Shown piece by piece: positions 1-4,924 of a DNA stretch of 5,368 nt. The stretch lies in contig JAACDS010000166.1 in assembly GCA_009936895.1 (NCBI GenBank), positions 1-5,368 of the forward strand. The letters are read 5' to 3'. The notes beneath the pieces are model-generated. The model did no database searches, was not told the origin of the DNA, and worked only from the letters and a program-made list of their open reading frames with translations. The position numbers were made by a program, and so were the translations under genes. How positions within the stretch are numbered: position 1 is the stretch's first letter; each line of letters starts with the position of its first letter. Source of the stretch: Pseudomonadota bacterium. GTDB lineage: Bacteria; Pseudomonadota; Gammaproteobacteria; Pseudomonadales; Azotimanducaceae.

Positions 1-721
1 CGCCCAGCCGCCCCTCTTCCGCCAAAAACAATTCATTGAAGCCGATAAACCCATCACCTCGGTTCACGCGAGACAGAATGTCTCCCATTCGCTCGCGCAC
101 GGACAGCGGCTCGAACTTGACCTCGTGTTTAGTGAACAGCTCGGCTCGCCGCAACACCTGGGACAAGGACAAAAGGACTTCACGCAAGTCCACATCGGGT
201 TCGCCGTGCTGGCGCACCAGCTTGGGTTTGCTGGCCGCAGCGACAAACAAATCACGCTCGATGCGCGGCAGCTCGTTCAAATCTTCCGCTGCGGTCTTGA
301 CCTGCTCGTATTCCTGCAAACGCCGAATCAGTTCAGATCGAGGGTCGTCCTCATCCTCAAATTCTTCTGGCCGGGGCAGCAGCATGCGGGACTTGATTTC
401 AGCCAGCATGGCAGCCATCAGCAAATATTCAGCCGCCAGTTCCAGCTGCAGGGCCTGCATCAGCTCTATGTAGCTCATGTACTGCGCCGTAATCACGGAT
501 ACCTTTACCTGCAAAATATCCAGATTCTGGCGCCGGATCAGATAGAGCAACAGGTCCAAGGGCCCTTCGAAGGTTTCAAGAAAAACCTCCAACGCCTCCG
601 GCGGAATGTAGAGATCCTTAGGGAGCTGCTGGATTTCCTCTCCGGCCACCAAGGCGATGGTTTCTTGATTGACCGCCCGGGCCTCACTGAGCTTGCTCGG
701 CTGAGCCTGAGCGCTATCCAT
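1..721 (-). CDS. scpA: Segregation and condensation protein A, 3' end outside the window
   Basis: ScpA is the kleisin subunit of the bacterial Smc-ScpA-ScpB condensin, which compacts and helps segregate the chromosome in the cytoplasm. The frame is open from ATG at 721 down to base 2, giving 240 residues with no stop. The C-terminal winged-helix part is only partly present. The family hallmark FEGPLDLLLYLIRRQNLDIL is seen at residues 51-70, and the helix EYLLMAAMLAEIKSRMLLP at about 98-116. These are followed by an acidic stretch (EEFEDEDDP) and a helical linker. Residues 1-35 are poorly conserved, so the start is uncertain. The ATG at 721 has only a weak upstream AGGT, while a strong GGAGG sits in front of a short ORF that ends inside this start region. 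A TTG at 748 is an alternative in-frame start. The gene lies 33 bases after trpS and is probably co-transcribed with it. scpB would be expected next, outside the window. Family identity is secure; the exact start is not. Confidence 0.95.
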   Translation of the reverse strand, partial: MDSAQAQPSKLSEARAVNQETIALVAGEEIQQLPKDLYIPPEALEVFLETFEGPLDLLLYLIRRQNLDILQVKVSVITAQYMSYIELMQALQLELAAEYLLMAAMLAEIKSRMLLPRPEEFEDEDDPRSELIRRLQEYEQVKTAAEDLNELPRIERDLFVAAASKPKLVRQHGEPDVDLREVLLSLSQVLRRAELFTKHEVKFEPLSVRERMGDILSRVNRGDGFIGFNELFLAEEGRLG

Positions 722-755
722 ACCGGGCGACCTGACCGTTGATTTCAACGTGCAT
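714..755 (-). other. 13-codon ORF linking trpS to scpA (possible translational coupler)
   Basis: The trpS stop reads TAATG, so an ATG at 755-753 overlaps the stop codon. It is preceded by GGAGG (766-762) with a 6-base spacer, the best ribosome binding site near this junction. The ORF encodes MHVEINGQVARYG and stops with TAG at 716-714. That stop lies just inside scpA, whose ATG is at 721-719 in another frame. Ribosomes finishing the small ORF would therefore stop on top of the weak scpA start, an arrangement typical of translational coupling. The peptide has no family I recognise. Alternatives are that it is untranslated, or that a base error disguises a longer ScpA N-terminus. Confidence 0.35.
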
Positions 756-1969
756 TATCGGCCTCCAATGCCGACTGCGGCTTTGACTTCTTCCATGGTC
801 TCACGCGCAACAGCACGCGCTTTCTCAGAGCCCTCGGCAATCACCGCGTGGACCAGATCCGGGTCTTCCTCAAACTGTACCGCACGCTGACGAATGATCT
901 CTTGTTCACTGTTAATGGAATCGATCAGGGGCTGCTTGCAGTCAACGCAGCCGATGCCGGCGGTTTTGCAGCCCTCAGTCGCCCATTGTCGTACGTCGTC
1001 ACCGCTATAGACTTCGTGCAGTGCAAACACCGGACAATTGTCCGGATTACCCGGATCGTTACGCCGCACACGGGCAGGGTCTGTCTGCATGGTGCGTATC
1101 TTACTTTCCACCGATGCGGGGTCTTCACGCAAACCAATGGTGTTGTTGTACGACTTCGACATCTTCTCGCCGTCCAAACCCGGCATCTTCGACTGCTCGG
1201 TCAGCATCGACTGCGGCTCCGGCAAAATAATGCGGCCGCTGCCTTCTAGGTAACCGAATAACCGCTCGGTATCGCCAATCGACAGATTCTGCTGTTCCGC
1301 CAGCAACGCGCGTGCCCGTTCCAAAGCCTCGGCGTCACCACGTTCCTGATACTCCCGGCGAAGATCGACGTAGAGGCGGGCAGCTTTCTTGCCCATCTTC
1401 TTCACTGCCGCTTCGGCCAGTTCTTCAAAACCCGGCTCTCGCCCGTAGACGTGATTGAAGCGTCGGGCGATTTCGCGTGTGAGCTCTACATGGGCCACTT
1501 GGTCAGCACCCACCGGCACACGACCCGCTCGGTAGATCAATATGTCTGCTGCCTGCAACAGGGGATAACCCAAGAAACCGTACGTCGCCAAGTCTCGGTC
1601 ATGCAGTTTCTGCTGTTGATCCTTGTACGAAGGCACACGCTCCAACCACGCCAGTGGCGCGATCATCGACAGCATCAAGTGCAGCTCAGCATGCTCCGGC
1701 ACCTTGCTTTGCACGAACACGGTCGCCGCACCGGGATTCACGCCCGCCGCCAGCCAATCGACAACCGTTTCGAACGAATACTGATCGATGGTTTCCGAAT
1801 GTTCGTAGTTCGTGGTCAGGGCATGATAATCCGCCACAAAAAAGAAGCACTCATACTCATGTTGCAACTGCACCCAATTGTTTAGCACGCCGTGTAAATG
1901 GCCTAAATGCAGACGGCCCGTTGGCCGCATTCCCGACACGATGCGTTGATTTGAATCGTTGCTACTCAA
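755..1969 (-). CDS. trpS: Tryptophanyl-tRNA synthetase
   Basis: This cytoplasmic class I aminoacyl-tRNA synthetase activates tryptophan with ATP and charges tRNA-Trp. The protein has 404 residues. The Rossmann fold carries the HIGH-type motif HLGH at 21-24, preceded by GMRPTG, and the KMSKS motif sits at 269-273 inside DGEKMSKSYNNTIG. An insert of about 60 helical, charged residues (about 182-240) explains why it is longer than the roughly 330-residue E. coli type. C312, C334, C341 and C344 match the spacing of the iron-sulfur motif described in Thermotoga TrpRS, with one residue fewer in the first gap. The start is TTG at 1969, preceded by AGGA with a 7-base spacer. An in-frame TAA at 1984-1982 rules out a longer form, and the next ATG (residue 14) lies inside the conserved GMRPTG. 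It sits between yciO and scpA and probably has its own promoter. Confidence 0.97.
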   Translation of the reverse strand: MSSNDSNQRIVSGMRPTGRLHLGHLHGVLNNWVQLQHEYECFFFVADYHALTTNYEHSETIDQYSFETVVDWLAAGVNPGAATVFVQSKVPEHAELHLMLSMIAPLAWLERVPSYKDQQQKLHDRDLATYGFLGYPLLQAADILIYRAGRVPVGADQVAHVELTREIARRFNHVYGREPGFEELAEAAVKKMGKKAARLYVDLRREYQERGDAEALERARALLAEQQNLSIGDTERLFGYLEGSGRIILPEPQSMLTEQSKMPGLDGEKMSKSYNNTIGLREDPASVESKIRTMQTDPARVRRNDPGNPDNCPVFALHEVYSGDDVRQWATEGCKTAGIGCVDCKQPLIDSINSEQEIIRQRAVQFEEDPDLVHAVIAEGSEKARAVARETMEEVKAAVGIGGR

Positions 1970-1999
1970 GCAAAGGTCCTTTTATTTTTTTGATACGCC

Positions 2000-2029
2000 A
2001 GTATAGAGACACATCCTCTCCGATGGCAG
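2000..2029 (-). promoter_or_regulatory. Putative sigma70 promoter for trpS
   Basis: On the minus strand, a -10 box TATACT (2005-2000, 5 of 6 to consensus) lies 18 bases downstream of CTGCCA (2029-2024, 4 of 6 to TTGACA). Transcription would begin near 1993, leaving a short leader of about 24 bases that is A-rich and contains the trpS ribosome binding site AGGA. It lies in the 94-base gap between yciO and trpS, so trpS-scpA could be expressed separately from yciO. No trp-type attenuator or T-box structure fits in so short a leader. This is inferred from sequence match only. Confidence 0.5.
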
Positions 2030-2063
2030 GCATTTCGCGGCGTAGTTCGCCTTGAGACATCCG

Positions 2064-2684
2064 TCAACGCAGGATGCCCAAGCCCTGTCGGCTCACCTTG
2101 GGTTCGTCCCCGGTAAAGTCCACTATCGTGGACGACTCCGCCGCACCCACCCCGCAGTCGAGAATCAGATCTACCCGTTTGGTCAGGGCCTGCAGAATAT
2201 CTTGAGGGTCCTGCATGGGACCGTCTTCTTCCGCCACATCGGGCAAACGCAAAGTCGTCGACAGCAGTGGCTCGCCCATAACTTCCAGCAGCCCCTGCGC
2301 CACCGGATGTTCCGGTACCCGCAAACCGATGGTCTTTTTCTTGGCATGCACCAAGCGTTTGGGCACCTCCTTTGTCGCCTGAAGCACGAAGGTGAAGGGT
2401 CCGGGGGTGTTCCGCTTCAGGATACGGTAGGCGCCATTTTCGACTCTGGCATAGCTGCCCAATTCGCTGAGATCACGGCAAATCAGTGCGAACTGATGAT
2501 CCTTGGGCAAGCGCCGCAGCGCCACCAATCGTTCAAGCGCACCTTTGTCACCAATATGGCAGGCCACTGCGTAACTGGTTTCCGTCGGATAAACCACCAG
2601 CTTGCCCTGTTGCAGGGCTTTCGCCGCCATTTCCAAAGAGCGTTTTTGCGGGTGGGTGGGATGCACGTCCAAAAGCTGGGTCAT
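2064..2684 (-). CDS. yciO: YciO, YrdC/Sua5 (threonylcarbamoyl-AMP synthase-like) family protein
   Basis: The 206-residue protein is a full-length single YrdC domain and lacks the extra C-terminal domain of Sua5. Motifs in order are VYPTETSYAV (31-40), RRLPKDHQFALICRDLSEL (57-75), NTPGPFTFVL (92-101), TKEVPKRL then KTIGLRVPEHP (117-127), GEPLLSTTLRLP (137-148) and STIVDF (185-190). The family binds ATP and related ligands, and its TsaC/Sua5 members make threonylcarbamoyl-AMP for the t6A base of tRNA. The PKDHQFALICRDLSEL and STTLRLP versions, without the SxN motif of TsaC, mark it as the YciO branch, whose biological role is less settled. The start at 2684 was chosen for its AGGAA with a 7-base spacer and because family similarity begins at MTQLLDVHP. 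An in-frame ATG at 2771 would add 29 unrelated residues. It heads the minus-strand cluster ahead of trpS. Confidence 0.93.
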   Translation of the reverse strand: MTQLLDVHPTHPQKRSLEMAAKALQQGKLVVYPTETSYAVACHIGDKGALERLVALRRLPKDHQFALICRDLSELGSYARVENGAYRILKRNTPGPFTFVLQATKEVPKRLVHAKKKTIGLRVPEHPVAQGLLEVMGEPLLSTTLRLPDVAEEDGPMQDPQDILQALTKRVDLILDCGVGAAESSTIVDFTGDEPKVSRQGLGILR

Positions 2685-2704
2685 GGTGTTTTCCTGATTG
2701 TCTG

Positions 2705-2726
2705 GCATCGAACGCGTTGTCGATGC
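2705..2726 (-). repeat. Hairpin in the presumed yciO leader
   Basis: A perfect 7-bp inverted repeat, GCATCGA and TCGATGC, flanks an 8-base loop containing an ACGCGT palindrome. In the minus-strand transcript it would form a stem ending 20 bases before the yciO ATG and about 10 bases before its AGGA ribosome binding site. It could affect translation or mRNA stability, or serve as a DNA operator. Nothing in the sequence shows which. Confidence 0.4.
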
Positions 2727-2731
2727 TCGTA

Positions 2732-2766
2732 TGCTAAGAACCTTCAATCTTACCTTAGACTTAGCA
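2732..2766. repeat. Spaced inverted repeat in the yciO/yciB divergent region
   Basis: TGCTAAG (2732-2738) and its exact reverse complement CTTAGCA (2760-2766) are separated by 21 bases. The interval contains two further CTTA motifs. The position, upstream of yciO and of the yciB promoter candidate, and the half-site spacing of about 28 bases (close to whole helical turns) would suit a dimeric or paired regulator. No regulator family can be assigned, and chance is possible in AT-rich spacer DNA. Confidence 0.3.
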
Positions 2767-2819
2767 AGCACTGGCGAGTGCGTTATCCTGATGCCTCGCC
2801 GCTTCCCGCTTTACGTGCA

Positions 2820-2849
2820 TTGACGTCAGAACTTGTGAGCTGCCATACA
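2820..2849 (+). promoter_or_regulatory. Putative promoter of the yciB-pdxJ-cyclophilin operon
   Basis: TTGACG (2820-2825, 5 of 6 to the -35 consensus) is followed after 18 bases by CATACA (2844-2849). This weak -10 is preceded directly by TGC (2841-2843), giving an extended -10 element. Transcription would begin near 2856, about 23 bases ahead of the yciB ATG. The -35 box overlaps the palindrome TGACGTCA. The call is inferred from sequence match and position. Confidence 0.45.
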
Positions 2850-2878
2850 TTTTCAAGTAACCCAATTACGGTTTTCGC

Positions 2879-3466
2879 ATGCAACAACTTCTCGAATATT
2901 TCGCCGTCATCGCCTTTGTCGTGGTCTATTTTCTGACCAAGGACGTATTTCTGGCCACCGGCGTGCTGCTGGCCGCCATTGTCGCCCAAGCTGCCTTTTA
3001 CAAGGTAACCAAACGCCCGCTGAGCAATGAGCTAAAAATCACATTTTGGGTAAGCCTCGTACTGGGCGGAATGACGCTGCTGTTGCGGGACGAAACCTTT
3101 ATCCAGTGGAAACCCAGCATCGTCAGTTGGGCCATCGCATTGGGCTTGGTTGGCGCGCAACTCTTTGCTGGTATGTCATTGCTGAAAAAAATGATGGGAT
3201 CAGCCTTGACGCTGGAGGATTCGGTCTGGCGCAACCTCACCTATGGCTGGGCGGTCGGCTTTGCCGCATCAGGCGCCATCAATCTGTGGGTAGTAAACAA
3301 CTTCTCGATGGATACGTGGGTGACCTTCAAGTTGTTCGGCCTCATGGGACTGAATCTACTGTACGTCTTCATCATGATGGCCTATCTGGTTGCGATCGGC
3401 GCGCTCAAGGAAGACGCCCCCGTTGGCAATGAAGACGCTGAAGTTGTAAAGGAGAGCCAGCGATGA
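2879..3466 (+). CDS. yciB: Inner-membrane septation protein A family (YciB/IspZ)
   Basis: YciB proteins are small polytopic inner-membrane proteins linked to cell elongation and division (intracellular septation, envelope integrity). Their biochemical activity is not firmly known. This 195-residue protein shows hydrophobic segments at about 4-19, 23-41, 52-69, 80-100, 121-140 and 151-173. Family signatures are GGMTLLLRDETFIQWKPSI (63-81), MGSALTLEDSVWRNLTYGWA (106-125), AINLWVV (133-139) and WVTFKLFGL (147-155). The length is slightly above the E. coli protein because of a polar, acidic C-terminal tail (about 177-195). The ATG at 2879 fits the family N-terminus but lacks a clear Shine-Dalgarno sequence. 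The gene is divergent from yciO, a common neighbour in gammaproteobacteria, and its stop overlaps the next start in ATGA. Confidence 0.93.
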   Translation: MQQLLEYFAVIAFVVVYFLTKDVFLATGVLLAAIVAQAAFYKVTKRPLSNELKITFWVSLVLGGMTLLLRDETFIQWKPSIVSWAIALGLVGAQLFAGMSLLKKMMGSALTLEDSVWRNLTYGWAVGFAASGAINLWVVNNFSMDTWVTFKLFGLMGLNLLYVFIMMAYLVAIGALKEDAPVGNEDAEVVKESQR

Positions 3467-4230
3467 TTGCGCTCAGCGTCAATCTCAACAAAATGGCCTT
3501 ACTGAGAAACTCACGAGACGGCGACCGACCCAGCGTCATCGATGCCGCGCACCAGGCCATCGCCCAAGGGGCGCTGGGGATCACAGTTCATCCTCGCCCG
3601 GATCAACGACACATTCGTCCCGACGACGTTTACGCCCTTGCCGAGCTGCTGGCCAAGGACTACCCCCACATCGAGTTCAACATTGAAGGCAATCCATTTG
3701 CCGGTGCGACCCACGCTGGCTATCCGGGATTTCGCCACCTGGTCGAAGTCACCAAGCCCGATCAGGTCACGGTAGTACCGGACAGCGATGAACAGCTGAC
3801 ATCGGATCACGGCTGGGATTTGGCCGTGCCGCAACCTGAGCTGCAAACACAAATAGACGCTTATGCAGCCATGGGCTGTCGGGTCAGCCTGTTCATGGAT
3901 CCCATGGTCGAACAGATGGCAGCGGCGAGCGCCATTGGCGCGCATCGCATCGAGTTCTACACCGGACCCTATGCCGAAACCTACTGGGCCCATGGCCCGG
4001 ACGCACCACAAACCCGGCAATGTTTCGCTGAGTTCTGCCATGCTGCGGAGGCGGCCACCGCTGCCGGCCTTGGGATCAATGCCGGTCATGATCTGGATCA
4101 GGAGAACCTAACGCTGTTTGCTACGCTACCCGGTCTGCAAGAGGTATCCATTGGACACGCCATCATGTGCGAGTCCCTCCAGGACGGTTTTGCACCCACC
4201 ATCAATCGCTACGTGGAGATACTGAAATGA
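3463..4230 (+). CDS. pdxJ: Pyridoxine 5'-phosphate synthase (PdxJ), divergent subtype
   Basis: PdxJ condenses 1-deoxy-xylulose 5-phosphate with 3-amino-2-oxopropyl phosphate to pyridoxine 5'-phosphate, the last ring-forming step of the DXP-dependent vitamin B6 pathway. It is a cytoplasmic TIM barrel. The 255 residues are close to the usual length. Visible motifs are LSVNLNKMALLRNSR (4-18), GITVHPRPDQRHI (39-51), EFNIEGNP (71-78), VTVVPD (102-107), RVSLFMDP (140-147), RIEFYTG (162-168), GLGINAGHDL (202-211) and SIGHAI (229-234). H43, R45, E75, E164 and H209 align with the known active-site residues H45, R47, E72, E153 and H193 of E. coli PdxJ. NLNKMALLRNSR and FNIEGNP replace the E. coli-type NIDHVATLRQAR and LEMAVTEEM, and resemble PdxJ of Bacteroidota as I remember them. 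AAGGAG lies about 8 bases before ATG, which overlaps the yciB stop. The setting is not the usual recO-pdxJ-acpS. Confidence 0.9.
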   Translation: MIALSVNLNKMALLRNSRDGDRPSVIDAAHQAIAQGALGITVHPRPDQRHIRPDDVYALAELLAKDYPHIEFNIEGNPFAGATHAGYPGFRHLVEVTKPDQVTVVPDSDEQLTSDHGWDLAVPQPELQTQIDAYAAMGCRVSLFMDPMVEQMAAASAIGAHRIEFYTGPYAETYWAHGPDAPQTRQCFAEFCHAAEAATAAGLGINAGHDLDQENLTLFATLPGLQEVSIGHAIMCESLQDGFAPTINRYVEILK

Positions 4231-4844
4231 CAACGAGCATGCCGCGTTCCGCAACCGGTCTTATCACGCTCTTTTTTTTGGCGGCCTTAGTGCTGACGCA
4301 ACCGGCTGCCGCGGCAGACGACGGGCCCGTAGAGCGGACATACACGGAAAATCCCCGAATTCTGATCGAGACCACCCAGGGCAACATCGAACTTGAACTG
4401 CTGCCCAAGTTCGCGCCAAAGCATGTGGATAATTTTCTCAACTTAGTGGAACAGGAATTTTACCCGGGACTGGTTTTTCATCTGGTCATTCCCGGGTTTA
4501 TGATCCAAGCCGGCGGTTACGACGCAGACATCAATTACCGCGAGCACGAAGACATCGCAGTTCCCAACGAATCCTTCAACGGGCTGAAGAACAGGCGCGG
4601 CTCCGTCGCGGCAGCCCGGCTAGACGACCCGGATTCAGCCGACACCCAGTTTTTCATCAATGTGGCGAACAACGTTTTTTTAGATGCCAAGCCGAATCAA
4701 CCTGGCTACACAGTCTTCGGCCGCGTCACTGACGGCTTCGACACCATCGAACGTATCGAACTAACCGATACCCATTTGCGCAAGGGAATGGCGGGAGTAC
4801 CCGAGGAAGCCATCATCATTTTGGGAGTCAGCGTTCGACCGTAA
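4227..4844 (+). CDS. Exported cyclophilin-type peptidyl-prolyl cis-trans isomerase
   Basis: Cyclophilins speed cis-trans isomerisation of proline bonds, and this 205-residue form should act in the periplasm. A signal peptide is clear: basic R7, hydrophobic core at 11-24, and AAAA at 27-30 before DDG, with cleavage likely at A30 and no lipobox cysteine. The cyclophilin domain runs from about 43 to 203, with APKHVDNFLNLV (63-74), VFHLVIPGFMIQAGG (83-97), NESFNGLKNRRGSVAAAR (114-131), DSADTQFFINV (136-146) and YTVFGRVTDGFDTIERI (161-177). F91, M92, Q94 and the QFF pocket residues are kept. The catalytic arginine of the FHR motif is L86 here, so activity may be reduced or altered. The start at 4227 has GGAG with an 8-base spacer and yields the signal peptide; the in-frame ATG at 4167 would mask it. 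The ATGA overlap couples it to pdxJ. It is similar in type to E. coli PpiA. Confidence 0.92.
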   Translation: MTTSMPRSATGLITLFFLAALVLTQPAAAADDGPVERTYTENPRILIETTQGNIELELLPKFAPKHVDNFLNLVEQEFYPGLVFHLVIPGFMIQAGGYDADINYREHEDIAVPNESFNGLKNRRGSVAAARLDDPDSADTQFFINVANNVFLDAKPNQPGYTVFGRVTDGFDTIERIELTDTHLRKGMAGVPEEAIIILGVSVRP

Positions 4845-4898
4845 TCGCGATAACGTGACCACGGGCGTCGCTCCCGCCGCGAATTGATGTAGACTGTC

Positions 4899-4912
4899 GC
4901 CTTTTTTAAGGC
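4899..4912 (+). repeat. Small inverted repeat upstream of the 4925 gene
   Basis: GCCTT and AAGGC pair around a TTTT loop, and CCTCCTTTT follows. It lies in the 80-base gap between the cyclophilin stop and the ATG at 4925. The 5-bp stem is too weak to call a terminator and lies close to the next start. No convincing -35/-10 pair is visible in the gap, so read-through from the operon into the 4925 gene is possible. Confidence 0.2.
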
Positions 4913-4924
4913 CTCCTTTTACCC

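Noticed and set aside
125..742. 205-codon plus-strand ORF beginning inside the scpA region
   Set aside because: It is antisense to the clear ScpA frame and shows Gln/Leu-rich antisense composition with no recognisable motif.
2039..2051. GGCG-N5-CGCC stem after yciO as a terminator
   Set aside because: The stem is only 4 bp and no T-run follows on the minus strand, so it does not look like an intrinsic terminator.
2685..2771. Longer yciO start at 2771
   Set aside because: The extra 29 residues do not resemble the family and would cover the hairpin and the good AGGAA site used by the ATG at 2684.
2821..2828. TGACGTCA palindrome
   Set aside because: An isolated 8-base palindrome overlapping the -35 box is easily due to chance; no second copy or known bacterial operator matches.
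2052..2936. 294-codon plus-strand ORF across yciO and the divergent spacer
   Set aside because: It lies antisense to all of yciO, then crosses the promoter region and overlaps the yciB start. No domain is visible.
3511..4089. 192-codon minus-strand ORF within pdxJ
   Set aside because: It is antisense to conserved PdxJ motifs and has no recognisable family.
4167..4226. Longer start for the cyclophilin
   Set aside because: It adds 20 polar residues ahead of the signal peptide, lies fully inside pdxJ, and has no better ribosome site than the ATG at 4227.
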